NCBI GenBank assembly: GCA_035647815.1
Contig: DASRMR010000007.1
Location: 1-64,000 of the forward strand
Direction: 5' to 3'
Length of the DNA: 64,000 nt
DNA from: JAAYRQ01 sp035647815
GTDB taxonomy: Bacteria > Bacillota > Syntrophomonadia > Syntrophomonadales > Syntrophomonadaceae
The notes beneath the pieces were generated by a model. The model saw only the letters and a list, made by a program, of their open reading frames with translations. It was not told where the DNA came from and ran no database searches. Made by a program: the position numbers and the translations under genes. Of the stretch, positions 25,377-34,626 are shown one piece after another. Numbering within the stretch: position 1 is the first letter of the stretch; the number at the start of each line of letters is the position of its first letter.

Positions 25377-25962
25377 CGAAGCCATTAAAACAGCTCTAGA
25401 AGAATTAGATTGTACTATTGAAGAAGTTACTATTGAAGTTTTAGAAGAAGCTAGCAAAGCTTTATTAGGCCTAATAAAGAGACCGGCAATAGTACGAGTC
25501 TCTGTGATACCAAGGCCAGAGCAAGAAGCTAGCAAAGTTGTGGAAGAACTGCTAGATAAAATGAAAATAGACTATAAGATAGATAAAATTGAATGGGACT
25601 CTGGAAGGGTTAGAATTAATATTACTGGTGAAGATATGGGTCTACTTATAGGTCGTAGGGGTGAAACCTTAAATGCAGTTCAATTTTTAGCAAGTTTGAT
25701 TATTAATCGTAAAAGAGATGAGAGGATTAATCTAGTCCTAGATGTTGAAGATTATAGGAAAAAAAGAGAACAATCTTTGGAAGCATTAGCGTTAAGGTTA
25801 TCAGATAAGGTTAAAGATACTAAAAAAAATGTAGTAATGAGACCAATGAATTCCCGGGAGCGAAGAATCATTCATACAGTTTTACAAGGGGATTCAATGA
25901 TAACTACATATTCAACAGGTGAAGAACCTAATCGTAAAGTAGTCATCGCTTTAAAGAAATAA
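25336..25962 (+). CDS. jag: RNA-binding protein KhpB (Jag)
   Basis: A 208-residue protein with three domains: an N-terminal Jag domain (KKGKNVDEAIKTALEEL), a KH domain with GLLIGRRGETLNAVQFLAS and a C-terminal R3H domain (NSRERRIIHTVLQ). It binds RNA and is tied to cell-elongation control in Gram-positive bacteria. It overlaps the yidC end by 41 bases with its ribosome site (AAGGAGG) inside yidC, so the two are coupled, as is standard for yidC-jag. Confidence 0.94.
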   Translation: MQLQTIEKKGKNVDEAIKTALEELDCTIEEVTIEVLEEASKALLGLIKRPAIVRVSVIPRPEQEASKVVEELLDKMKIDYKIDKIEWDSGRVRINITGEDMGLLIGRRGETLNAVQFLASLIINRKRDERINLVLDVEDYRKKREQSLEALALRLSDKVKDTKKNVVMRPMNSRERRIIHTVLQGDSMITTYSTGEEPNRKVVIALKK

Positions 25963-25969
25963 ATTGATT

Positions 25970-25995
25970 AAAAAAGACCCGTACGGGTCTTTTTT
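25970..25995 (+). terminator. Intrinsic terminator after jag
   Basis: Stem with GACCC (25976-25980) and GGGTC (25985-25989) around loop GTAC, flanked by A6 and T6. A textbook Rho-independent terminator that could work in both directions. Confidence 0.92.
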
Positions 25996-26071
25996 ATGTG
26001 TTTATGTGTAGTTTAGAAGATGTTCTGGTAAAATATTAATAAAAATAACTAGTTTTATTGGAAGTGGTTTT

Positions 26072-27451
26072 TTGTATTATGATGATATAGTTGCAATTTC
26101 AACACCACCAGGTGAAGGTGGTATAGCTATTATTCGCTTAAGCGGGAGCGATGTTATATCTAAGGTGGATTCTATTTTCAGACCTTATAAATTAAATGTA
26201 GATATTAAGGAAAAGCCCAGCTTTACTCTTACTCTAGGTTGGATAATAGATGAAAGTTCAGATATAATCGATGAAGTTTTAGTTTCTATAATGAGGGGTC
26301 CTAATAGTTATACTGGTGAGGATGTAATAGAAATTAACTGTCATGGTGGCACTTTGCCTGCCAAAAGGTGTTTAGAAGAAGTCTTAAAAACAGGAGCTAG
26401 GATTGCTGAACCTGGGGAGTTTACCAAAAGGGCTTTTTTAAATGGGCGTCTAGATGTTAGTCAGGCAGAAGCAGTTATAGAAATAATCAGGTCTAAGACG
26501 AATAAGGGTTTAAAATTAGCAGTTAAACAATTAACCGGGAAGAATAGTGAGTTAATTAATCGACTAGAAGATCAATTAATTGAGCTTAATGCCATGGTTG
26601 AGGCTAGTTTAGATTTCCCTGATGATGTTGGCGATTTAGATATTTCTGCAGCAAGTGAAATAATAAGTAAAGCTATCGAACAAATTGATAAATTACTAGT
26701 TGCAGCCAAAAGAGCGGAGATATACAGAGATGGGATTAAGGTAGTTATTTGCGGTAAGCCTAATGTAGGTAAATCAAGTCTTTTAAATGTATTATTAAGG
26801 AAAGATCGAGCTATTGTCACTAATATTCCGGGGACTACACGAGATGTTATCGAAGATTATATTAATATTAGGGGTATTCCGGTGAAATTAATGGATACTG
26901 CTGGTATTAGACTGACTGATGATTTTGTGGAAAAAATAGGTGTAGAGAGATCGCGTGAAGTTATAGAGGAAGCAGATTTAGTTGTTTTTGTTCTAGATGT
27001 AGAAACAGGAATCACAGAAGAGGATTTAGCTATTTTTCAGGATATAGAAAATTCTAATGTGATTATATTAGTTAATAAAGAAGATTTAGAAGAGAAAAGA
27101 ATTTCCGATCTTGATTTGCAAGGTGATTTGGCTAAATTTCATATTATAAGAGGTTCTATAAAAGATGAAGTAGGTTTAGATGAGTTAGAAACAACTATGG
27201 AAAATATGATTTTAAGTGGAGAAGTAGAAAGTGATGAAATGGAACTAATGATTAATCTTAGACAGAAAAACAGCTTACTCCAGGCTAAAAAACATCTGGA
27301 AGATACTTTGGGATCTATTGATATCCTCCCTTTGGATTGTATTAGCATAGATGTATGGGGGGCTTTAGAAGCCTTAGGAGAAATAACGGGTAAAAACTTA
27401 AAAGAAGATGTTTTAGAACGGATATTTAGTAATTTCTGTATAGGTAAATAA
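26072..27451 (+). CDS. mnmE: tRNA uridine-5-carboxymethylaminomethyl modification GTPase MnmE
   Basis: A 459-residue protein opening IVAISTPPGEGGIAIIRLSG and ending in the catalytic FCIGK. The G domain shows GKPNVGKSSLLN (G1), NIPGTTRDVIED (G2), DTAG (G3) and NKED (G4). With MnmG it modifies U34 of tRNAs reading split codon boxes. The start is TTG at 26072 with a modest GGAAGTGG upstream; no upstream alternative keeps the conserved N-terminus. It directly precedes mnmG. Confidence 0.95.
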   Translation: MYYDDIVAISTPPGEGGIAIIRLSGSDVISKVDSIFRPYKLNVDIKEKPSFTLTLGWIIDESSDIIDEVLVSIMRGPNSYTGEDVIEINCHGGTLPAKRCLEEVLKTGARIAEPGEFTKRAFLNGRLDVSQAEAVIEIIRSKTNKGLKLAVKQLTGKNSELINRLEDQLIELNAMVEASLDFPDDVGDLDISAASEIISKAIEQIDKLLVAAKRAEIYRDGIKVVICGKPNVGKSSLLNVLLRKDRAIVTNIPGTTRDVIEDYINIRGIPVKLMDTAGIRLTDDFVEKIGVERSREVIEEADLVVFVLDVETGITEEDLAIFQDIENSNVIILVNKEDLEEKRISDLDLQGDLAKFHIIRGSIKDEVGLDELETTMENMILSGEVESDEMELMINLRQKNSLLQAKKHLEDTLGSIDILPLDCISIDVWGALEALGEITGKNLKEDVLERIFSNFCIGK

Positions 27452-27473
27452 ACTAGATAGCTTAGGAGGGAAT

Positions 27474-29351
27474 ATGAAAATTTATGATGCTGGCTCTTAC
27501 GATATAATTGTCATCGGTGCTGGTCATGCAGGTTGTGAGGCTGCATTAGCTGCTGCCCGCATAGGTTGTAAGACATTATTAGTTACACTTAGCATGGAAA
27601 GTATAGCTATGATGGATTGTAATCCATCTGTAGGTGGACCTGCTAAGGCACAATTAGTAAGGGAAATTGATGCCTTAGGTGGAGAAATGGCAAAACTAAT
27701 AGATAAAACTAATCTTCAAATAAGACTTATAAATACAGGCAAAGGTCCAGCAGTACAAGCTTTGCGGGGCCAGATTGATAAACATGAGTACCATCAAGAA
27801 ATGTTAAAAGTTTTATTGCAAGAAGAAAATCTAGATGTAATGATGGCGGAAGTTGAAGAAATAAAAGTTAATAATCAAAAGGTTACGGGAATTATAACTA
27901 AAACTGGGGCTAGATATAATTGCAAAAAGGTCATAATGACATCAGGAACATATCTTAAAGGCCGAATTGTAATCGGTAATTTGGCTTTTGAGGGAGGACC
28001 AGCTAATCAATTCCCAGCCATAAAACTATCTGATAACTTACGACAATTAGGTTTTAAACTAGGCAGGTTTAAAACTGGAACACCTCCACGAATCGATAGA
28101 AAAAGTGTGGATTTTTCTAAAATGCTGGAACAACCTGGTGATGAAGAAGATTATCGTTTTTCTTTTATAAGCTCATCTAATAATAGACCCCAATTATCGT
28201 GTTGGTTAACCCATAGTAATCCACAGACACACCAATTAGTAATGGATAATCTTGACCGTGCCCCAATGTATAGTGGGATTATTAAAGGAAAAGGACCTAG
28301 TTATTGTCCAGCATTTGAAGATAAGGTTGTGCGTTTTTCACATAAAGATGCCCACCAATTATTTATAGAACCAGAAGGTAGAACTACTGATGAAATGTAT
28401 ATACAAGGGTTAAATACAAGTTTGCCCGAGGATGTACAGATTAAAGTTTTGCATAGTATTGTAGGTTTGGAAAATGCTCGTATTATTAGGACAGGATATG
28501 CTATCGAATATGACTATCTATTCCCATCACAGCTGCAAGTAACTCTTGAAACTAAGTTGATAGAAGGTTTATATACGGCAGGACAGGTTAATGGTACATC
28601 TGGATATGAGGAAGCAGCTGCACAAGGCTTGATAGCCGGAATAAATGCGGCTTTAAATATTCAGGAAAAAGAGCCACTAGTTTTAAAAAGAAGTGAAGCA
28701 TATATAGGTGTGCTGATAGATGACTTACTGACTGGGGAGATCGATGAACCATATCGCCTTTTAACTTCGAGAGCAGAATATAGATTAATCTTAAGACAAG
28801 ACAATGCTGATTTAAGATTAACAGAAATAGGTCGAAAAGTTGGCCTAGTCGATGATTTTCGCTGGACTACTTTTCAAGCTAAAAAAGAAATCTTAGAAAA
28901 AGAGATATCACACCTCCAGAATAGTACTTATACACCTGGGGATAAAGTTATAAGTGATTTCTTAGCTAATAGAAAGCTGACCCCATTAAAAGACCGTATT
29001 TCTTTATGGGAATTGTTGCGTAGACCAGAAATATTAATAAATGATTTTGTAGAACTAGGATTAGTTCAACCTAATAATCATGCTATACTCGAGCAATTAC
29101 AAATACAGTCTAAATATGAAGGATATATAAAGAAACAGCAAGAGCAAGTTAAGAGATTCGAAAAGATGGAAAATCGCTTATTGCCTGATGATATTGATTA
29201 TGCTGATGTTTATAGTTTATCGAGTGAAGCATTGCAAAAATTAAAACAAATAAGACCAGTCTCTATAGGGCAAGCCTCTCGTATTTTTGGAGTAGATCCG
29301 GCAGATATAAATGTTTTATTAATATATTTGGAAAAAGAAAAGAGGAAATAG
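27474..29351 (+). CDS. mnmG: tRNA uridine-5-carboxymethylaminomethyl modification enzyme MnmG
   Basis: A 625-residue FAD enzyme (GidA). It shows the dinucleotide-binding start YDIIVIGAGHAGCEAALAAAR, the family signature GPSYCPAFEDKVVRF, and GLYTAGQVNGTSGYEEAAAQG near the second nucleotide site. It partners MnmE in making (carboxymethyl)aminomethyl-uridine at tRNA position 34. TAGGAGGG precedes the ATG. Order mnmE-mnmG-rsmG-noc-parAB matches Bacillus. Confidence 0.96.
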   Translation: MKIYDAGSYDIIVIGAGHAGCEAALAAARIGCKTLLVTLSMESIAMMDCNPSVGGPAKAQLVREIDALGGEMAKLIDKTNLQIRLINTGKGPAVQALRGQIDKHEYHQEMLKVLLQEENLDVMMAEVEEIKVNNQKVTGIITKTGARYNCKKVIMTSGTYLKGRIVIGNLAFEGGPANQFPAIKLSDNLRQLGFKLGRFKTGTPPRIDRKSVDFSKMLEQPGDEEDYRFSFISSSNNRPQLSCWLTHSNPQTHQLVMDNLDRAPMYSGIIKGKGPSYCPAFEDKVVRFSHKDAHQLFIEPEGRTTDEMYIQGLNTSLPEDVQIKVLHSIVGLENARIIRTGYAIEYDYLFPSQLQVTLETKLIEGLYTAGQVNGTSGYEEAAAQGLIAGINAALNIQEKEPLVLKRSEAYIGVLIDDLLTGEIDEPYRLLTSRAEYRLILRQDNADLRLTEIGRKVGLVDDFRWTTFQAKKEILEKEISHLQNSTYTPGDKVISDFLANRKLTPLKDRISLWELLRRPEILINDFVELGLVQPNNHAILEQLQIQSKYEGYIKKQQEQVKRFEKMENRLLPDDIDYADVYSLSSEALQKLKQIRPVSIGQASRIFGVDPADINVLLIYLEKEKRK

Positions 29352-29360
29352 GAAAGCTAT

Positions 29361-30008
29361 ATGGAATATAATGTAAAAAGATATGTTGATATATTAAGTG
29401 AGGAGAACGAGCGTCATAATTTAGTCAGTAGAAAAAGTTTTGCCCAAGATGTGGATAAGCATATTATTGATAGCCTATCAGTTTTGCAGTTTGAAAGGTT
29501 AGTCGATAAAAAGGTTGTAGACATAGGAAGTGGTGCAGGTTTTCCGGCCTTGATTTTAGCCATGAAATGCAGCAATAGTAATTTTGTTTTAATTGAATCA
29601 AATTTAAAAAAAAGCTCGTTTTTGTCTAGGGTAGTAGAAGAATTAAATCTTTCTAATGTTGAAGTAATAAGAGGACGAGTTGAGGAGATAGGACAAGACC
29701 TACTATATCGTAATCAATTTGATATATGTACGAGTAGAGCAGTAGCACCACTTAATGTAATGCTAGAATATGGCCTACCACTTTTAAAAACTGGTGGGCA
29801 AATGTGGTTGTGGAAAGGTAGAAACTATCCTACTGAAGTAGATGAAGCCCAAAATGCACTAAAAGTTCTTAAAGCTAAAGTTATGCAAGTTCACTTATAT
29901 ACTTTGCTGGAAGAAAGAGACCGGGCTATAGTAATAGTAAAAAAACAAGAAGATATATCACAAAAATACCCGAGAAGAATAGGTATACCGAAAAAGCAAC
30001 CATTATAG
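29361..30008 (+). CDS. rsmG: 16S rRNA (guanine527-N7)-methyltransferase RsmG
   Basis: A 215-residue SAM-dependent methyltransferase. The opening YVDILSEENERHNLVSRK and the SAM-binding motif VVDIGSGAGFPALILAM are typical, and TSRAVAPLNVMLEYGLPLLK is the downstream family segment. It methylates G527 of 16S rRNA. Its spacing from mnmG is nine bases, so it is co-transcribed. Confidence 0.94.
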   Translation: MEYNVKRYVDILSEENERHNLVSRKSFAQDVDKHIIDSLSVLQFERLVDKKVVDIGSGAGFPALILAMKCSNSNFVLIESNLKKSSFLSRVVEELNLSNVEVIRGRVEEIGQDLLYRNQFDICTSRAVAPLNVMLEYGLPLLKTGGQMWLWKGRNYPTEVDEAQNALKVLKAKVMQVHLYTLLEERDRAIVIVKKQEDISQKYPRRIGIPKKQPL

Positions 30009-30020
30009 GGAGGGGTCTAA

Positions 30021-30875
30021 ATGGTTCGTAAACAAATTGAAAAGTTTTGGGGTAAAAATCATGGTGATCGGATAATGAACATATCATTGGAGAAAATAAG
30101 CTTTAATCCATTCCAACCTAGAAAGTTTTTCGATGAAGAAGAATTAAAAGAACTCGCCCAATCTATTCAGTCCTATGGAATTATTCAGCCCATCATAGTT
30201 AGGGAAGATGGGGAGAACTACCAGATAATTGCGGGAGAAAGACGATATAGAGCGTGTAGAATACTGGGCCTAAAAGATATTCCTGCAATTATTCAGGATA
30301 TGGATGATGAAAAAGCGGCTGCAATATCTTTAATTGAAAACTTACAAAGGAGAGAACTCAATTACTTTGAAGAAGCCTCTGCTTATAGTGTACTGATTAA
30401 CGGGTTTGGATTAACTCAGGAAGAATTGGCCAAAAAGGTAGGGCGAAGTCAATCTGCGATTGCTAATAAGTTACGACTTTTGAAGTTAAATATCAAAGTA
30501 AAAGAAGCTATCGCCCCTGACTTAATAACTGAAAGACATGCAAGAGCACTACTTAAGCTAAATGATCCACAAACTCAATTAGAAGTTCTAAATGAAATAA
30601 ACAAGAAAGAAATGACGGTCAAAGAAACGGAAGAATTAGTAGAAAAACTTAGGCGCAATAATATCCCCGTAAAGAATGTTAGCAAAGAAAATAACCAGAA
30701 CATTTCTATGATTATTAGAGATGCTCGTATATTCTTAAATACTATAAAAGAAACTGTAAAACGAGCTAAACAGACTGGTATAGATATATCCATGCTAGAA
30801 AACGAAAGTGATGAAAACTATGAAATAGTAATAAAAATCGCCAAATCTAAAAAAAGCGTTCGCCAAATTAGATAA
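30021..30875 (+). CDS. noc: Nucleoid occlusion protein Noc (ParB/Spo0J family)
   Basis: A 284-residue ParB-like protein. The CTP-binding ParB domain shows GERRYRACRILGLKDIPAII and ENLQRRELNYFEEASAY, followed by a helix-turn-helix (GLTQEELAKKVGRSQSAIANKLRLLKL). The N-terminus MVRKQIEKFWGKN is short and amphipathic, like the membrane-targeting helix of Bacillus Noc. The position after rsmG and before parAB supports Noc rather than a second ParB. Noc prevents division over the chromosome by binding ATTTCCCGGGAAAT sites; a perfect one lies at 50,274. A GAGGGG ribosome site supports the start. Confidence 0.9.
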   Translation: MVRKQIEKFWGKNHGDRIMNISLEKISFNPFQPRKFFDEEELKELAQSIQSYGIIQPIIVREDGENYQIIAGERRYRACRILGLKDIPAIIQDMDDEKAAAISLIENLQRRELNYFEEASAYSVLINGFGLTQEELAKKVGRSQSAIANKLRLLKLNIKVKEAIAPDLITERHARALLKLNDPQTQLEVLNEINKKEMTVKETEELVEKLRRNNIPVKNVSKENNQNISMIIRDARIFLNTIKETVKRAKQTGIDISMLENESDENYEIVIKIAKSKKSVRQIR

Positions 30876-30911
30876 TATGACTACCAACAATATAATAAAT
30901 TATTTTAAACA

Positions 30912-30953
30912 GAAAGCGTACCTCGGCTAGAATCTGCGAGATACGCTTTTTAT
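30912..30953 (+). terminator. Intrinsic terminator after noc
   Basis: Stem AAAGCGTA / TACGCTTT with inner CTCG/CGAG pairing (30912-30949) and a TTTTTA tail. It lies 37 bases after noc and may also end gctB transcription from the other strand. Confidence 0.85.
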
Positions 30954-30989
30954 ATTGGCTTAGTTTTATTATAGTGTCAGTTAATTTTT

Positions 30990-31769
30990 CTATGTGCCTG
31001 GCATTTTTGTGAAGACACCTCTTGGGTCTACTACGGTGCGTAATATTTCTAAAACATCTTTAGGTGGTTCTTCTAAATATTCGATCTCATCAGGAACTAG
31101 TAATTCAAAACCTGTACAAGCTTGTGCTATTTCTACAGTCATGCCAGGATTAAGAGTCTTAATACGCAGCTTTTTTGAAACTGGTTCGAAATCATAGACT
31201 CCTACTTGAGTTACAACAGCAGTAGGTCCTCCTAAGAGTCCGGCTTTTTCTCTAGTATCTCCACCATCTAAATATCCAGGAGTAGTAACAAAGTCTACTT
31301 TAGCTGGAAAACGATCTGGAGTCTGTAAGCCAACTAAAACAGAATTCTCGGTTAGTGAACCAATATCATTACCTCCACCACTGCCAGGTAAAATAGCTTT
31401 TAAGTTTTCGTAACTTCCTATTACGGAAGTATTAACATTCCCATACATATCTATTTGGGCTCCACCTTGGAAAGCTATATCTACATATCCAATGGCACTT
31501 TGTCCGAATGAAGTTGCCATTTCCATTGACATAGTAGACTTTCTAAATGTAAAAGGACAACCTACTGACCAAGGCATTTCACCTTCTAGTGGGTCTTGCC
31601 CACCACTTTCATAAACCATAGTTATATTTTTAGCATGAGTTTTTTTGGCTAACATACCGCCAACCATAGGAAGGCCAGTTCCTACATAAACAATTTGACC
31701 ATCATGAATCTGCAGTGAAATATTATAAGCCAACATTTCTAGTGGATTAGCTTGTGCTACATTGCTCAT
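30990..31769 (-). CDS. gctB: Glutaconate CoA-transferase-like family I CoA-transferase, subunit B
   Basis: A 259-residue beta subunit of a family I CoA-transferase. It carries MLAKKTHAKNITMVYESGGQDP, where the Glu is the likely catalytic residue that forms the glutamyl-CoA thioester, and the later FVTTPGYLDGGDTREKAGL and GGPTAVVTQVGVYDF segments typical of GctB. With GctA it moves CoA between carboxylic acids. Fermentation of glutamate via glutaconate is one known role, but related pairs act on other acids, so the substrate is uncertain. It lies 12 bases downstream of gctA. Confidence 0.85.
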   Translation of the reverse strand: MSNVAQANPLEMLAYNISLQIHDGQIVYVGTGLPMVGGMLAKKTHAKNITMVYESGGQDPLEGEMPWSVGCPFTFRKSTMSMEMATSFGQSAIGYVDIAFQGGAQIDMYGNVNTSVIGSYENLKAILPGSGGGNDIGSLTENSVLVGLQTPDRFPAKVDFVTTPGYLDGGDTREKAGLLGGPTAVVTQVGVYDFEPVSKKLRIKTLNPGMTVEIAQACTGFELLVPDEIEYLEEPPKDVLEILRTVVDPRGVFTKMPGT

Positions 31770-31781
31770 TATTTTACCTCC

Positions 31782-32828
31782 TTAATCCCGTTTTGGTATT
31801 ACTTCTTGGTAGTCGAAACTAACCAACGAATCATCTATTGTAGCCTGGGCAGCTTCCATTTGCTTCCTAGCTTCATTAATAAAGCGTATTCCACCTAGCT
31901 TCTCGATAAAATCGAACTGATCTTTACTTTCAAATACCCAGTGTTCCATGTAGGCAGTCATACTTTCAAGTTCAGGTGTACCAATACGAATTAACCACTC
32001 CCACCACTCACGAGACCAGTAGTAATGGCCAGGACACGAGCCAGGCACTGCACCATAAGGCATATCTACAACTGCATCAACATACCAGAATGGAATAGTT
32101 CCGGTGCTATTTTCTCTTAAAGTCATTTCAGGCACTATTCTTTCGGCAGTAATAATTACTTTTCGGCATGCTGCAGATAAGGCGATATCATTAATAGCTG
32201 GACCTTCTATAACCGCATTTCCGAAACGATCAGCTTGTTGTACATGAATAATACAAACATCAGGAAACAAGGCTGGAATAAGTGCAATTGGAGATTTGTC
32301 ACTACCTACAGGATTATCGATGACCTCGACATAAGGATTCTTTTTTACCATATCTGTTCCGATTAGTGATTTAGAACCTATACAAGGTGCACCTAGTTGT
32401 GCAGCCTTGAACCCCAAAGCCATAGAACCGTGACTCCAAAGAGATAATAGTTCAGTTTGTTTACTTTTAATCATACGAGCAAAGTTTTTATCATTACCTC
32501 GCATTTCTACGCCTATGTATGATAAATGCAAGCTTTTTACAATGTTATAGAACATTAAATAAGAACAATTTGACATGGGTGAGCCCATACCAATCATATT
32601 TTTCCTTCCTTGTCGCACTAATTCAAAATAGGCCTGAATTGGTGAGCGAACATAAGAGAAACCAGTTTCTGCTAGTATATCACCATCTTGAATATAAGCT
32701 GCAATAGCCTCATTCAAAGACATACGCTTATCTTTTTTGGAACGATCTTTTTCAAGATGAAAATCACGAGCACCTTTATAATCTACTAGACGATCCATTT
32801 GTTCGTCTGTAGCATACAAATAACTCAT
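31782..32828 (-). CDS. gctA: Glutaconate CoA-transferase-like family I CoA-transferase, subunit A
   Basis: A 348-residue alpha subunit. Recognisable segments include ILAETGFSYVRSPIQAYFEL, MIGMGSPMSNCSYLMFYNI and PDVCIIHVQQADRFGNAVIEG. The C-terminal part, with GSCPGHYYWSREWWEW and YMEHWVFESKDQFDFIEKLG, is typical of the GctA branch rather than the shorter AtoD or ScoA types. The pair runs against the surrounding plus-strand housekeeping genes, separating noc from parAB, so it was probably inserted there. GTGAGGAGG precedes the ATG. Confidence 0.86.
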   Translation of the reverse strand: MSYLYATDEQMDRLVDYKGARDFHLEKDRSKKDKRMSLNEAIAAYIQDGDILAETGFSYVRSPIQAYFELVRQGRKNMIGMGSPMSNCSYLMFYNIVKSLHLSYIGVEMRGNDKNFARMIKSKQTELLSLWSHGSMALGFKAAQLGAPCIGSKSLIGTDMVKKNPYVEVIDNPVGSDKSPIALIPALFPDVCIIHVQQADRFGNAVIEGPAINDIALSAACRKVIITAERIVPEMTLRENSTGTIPFWYVDAVVDMPYGAVPGSCPGHYYWSREWWEWLIRIGTPELESMTAYMEHWVFESKDQFDFIEKLGGIRFINEARKQMEAAQATIDDSLVSFDYQEVIPKRD

Positions 32829-33322
32829 TTAACAAAGCCTCCTCACATTAATTATATATTTCTTTCCGGGGAGATACACAAAAAGGACCTTCACCTCCTA
32901 GAACAATATAAATTATGACTAATATTATAAAAACGGATAATCAAAACGCTATAAATATGACTATCCGTAATAAGTCTATTATAGAACGATATTTCACTTA
33001 TGCCAATACGATAAATTGAAAAACCTGCAAAACAGTTGTTCTGTTTAAGAAAAACATAGATTAAAAAAACAAGAATATAGTGAGGAATAGGCGTGAACAA
33101 TGTCTATATTTAGGAATTATAGGCACAAAACAATAAAACAACACATCTCTTTCTGACCTGGTAAGATATGTTTATATTTTAAATAAAAATATTTTTTATA
33201 AGCCATAACCCAGCCTGGAAATGATAATTATTTCAATTGTGTAAGTGGAAACGTAATAAACCATTTTTTGCAAATCTATTTTTTATTTTAACATTATCAG
33301 TTGATTCTCAGTGGGGTAATAG
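32829..33322. other. Non-coding stretch between gctA and the gctB relic
   Basis: AT-rich sequence holding the gctA ribosome site and presumably its promoter. The only sizeable frame (32,891-33,100, minus) has no ribosome site and no recognisable domain, so it is not called. The stretch 33,503-33,864 on the far side of the relic is similar; only the parA leader and AAAGGTGG ribosome site are evident there. Confidence 0.5.
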
Positions 33323-33502
33323 TTAAAAAACTTCATCTTTGGGAACTGCTAATTCAATATTATTACAAGCTAGGGCTATCTTTACAGTCAGATCAGGGTT
33401 AAGAGTTTTAATAAATATTTTCTTTGTAAGAGAACCAAAACCATATATGGTTACTTGGGTTATAATGGCTACAGGGCATTCTAACTCCCCTTTTCGGATA
33501 TT
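33323..33502 (-). pseudogene. Decayed fragment of a second gctB
   Basis: Translated on the minus strand this gives IRKGELECPVAIITQV, then TKKIFIKTLNPDLTVKIALA and a few more residues up to VPKDEVF and a stop. It aligns with intact GctB TREKAGLLGGPTAVVTQV and SKKLRIKTLNPGMTVEIAQA in the same order. Only about 55 residues survive, with an in-frame stop upstream, no start and a premature C-terminal end. It is in the same orientation as gctAB, about 2.3 kb away, so it looks like the remnant of a duplicated or earlier gct locus. Confidence 0.85.
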
Positions 33503-33864
33503 GTTTTTAAGACTTTAGTAAATTGACCAAGAATCACAAGCCATATCATGGTTATTCATAAAAAGGTACTGTATAAAGCTTAATGACATAGTTATTCCAA
33601 AAAAATTATATTATACTACAATCCGGGACATTTAAAAAACGGAAAATACATGAGCGAAGATTGCTAAAACTTAGAATAAAAAACTCACCTAGTAAAGGTT
33701 TAGTAAAATGTTAGAATACTAAGGTTCGTAGCTACGATTAAACATAAGTTATGGCCAAGAATAGAAAAAAGACAATTAATAGTGTTTATATAGTTTAAAC
33801 ATGAAGGATTTATTCATTCTATAGGAGAAATGATTTAAGTAGGATTCTGAAAGGTGGATTATAA

Positions 33865-34626
33865 ATGGGAAAGATAATTAGCGTGGCAAACCAAAAAGGT
33901 GGTGTGGGCAAAACCACTACTGCCATTAACTTAGCCGCTTGTATAGCTAATTACGGCTATAGGGTTTTATTAGTTGATGCTGATCCTCAAGGTAATGCAA
34001 CTAGTGGCTTAGGAGTAAATCGAAAAAAACTAAAAAACTGTTTGTACAATGTAATAATAGAAGAACTCGAAGCTCAAAAGACAATCATAAATACAGAATT
34101 CCGCAATTTAGATATAATACCTGCTACGATCCACCTTGCAGGCGCAGAAGTAGAGTTAACCATAAAAGATGAGAGGGAAAAAGGATTGCAAAAAGCCCTC
34201 CAGCCAATAAGTGAAAAATACGATTATATCTTTATTGATTGTCCACCATCTCTAGGGTTGATAACTGTTAATGCACTTACTGCTAGTCATTCAGTTTTAA
34301 TTCCCTTGCAGTGTGAATATTACGCCTTAGAAGGTTTGAGCCAACTGATGGAAACTATTAAGCTGGTTAGAAAAAAACTAAATAGGAACTTAGAAATTGA
34401 AGGCATAGTATTTACCATGTTTGATGGCAGGACAAATCTTGCCATACAAGTAGTCGATGAGGTTAAACGCCATTTTCGCAGGGAAGTATATAGTTCTATA
34501 ATCCCTCGAAATGTTCGCTTAAGCGAAGCACCTAGTCATGGTAAACCAATTATCATCTATGACCCTAAATCTAAAGGTGCGGAAGCTTACAATGATCTTG
34601 CAATGGAGGTATTAAAACATGTTTAA
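33865..34626 (+). CDS. parA: Chromosome partitioning ATPase ParA (Soj)
   Basis: A 253-residue deviant Walker ATPase opening MGKIISVANQKGGVGKTTTA with the signature lysine KGGVGKTT. It shows VDADPQGNATSGLG, FIDCPPSLGLITVNAL and IPRNVRLSEAPSHGKP. It binds DNA non-specifically with ATP and is stimulated by ParB. In spore-formers Soj also regulates DnaA. The gene overlaps parB by eight bases. Confidence 0.95.
   Translation: MGKIISVANQKGGVGKTTTAINLAACIANYGYRVLLVDADPQGNATSGLGVNRKKLKNCLYNVIIEELEAQKTIINTEFRNLDIIPATIHLAGAEVELTIKDEREKGLQKALQPISEKYDYIFIDCPPSLGLITVNALTASHSVLIPLQCEYYALEGLSQLMETIKLVRKKLNRNLEIEGIVFTMFDGRTNLAIQVVDEVKRHFRREVYSSIIPRNVRLSEAPSHGKPIIIYDPKSKGAEAYNDLAMEVLKHV

Noticed and set aside
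24926..25535. Minus-strand frames over the yidC tail and jag
   Set aside because: They are long only because the coding repeat is A-rich and lacks stops in the antisense; they are low in complexity and have no start signals.
25850..25866. AATTCCCGGGAGCG inside jag as a Noc-binding site
   Set aside because: Only about 10 of 14 positions match, and it is within coding sequence.
30021..30875. Calling this gene parB
   Set aside because: parB is present at 34.6 kb next to parA; gene order after rsmG, the amphipathic N-terminus and a perfect NBS in the window favour noc.
32891..33100. 69-codon minus-strand frame upstream of gctA
   Set aside because: No ribosome site, no recognised domain, and AT-driven composition.
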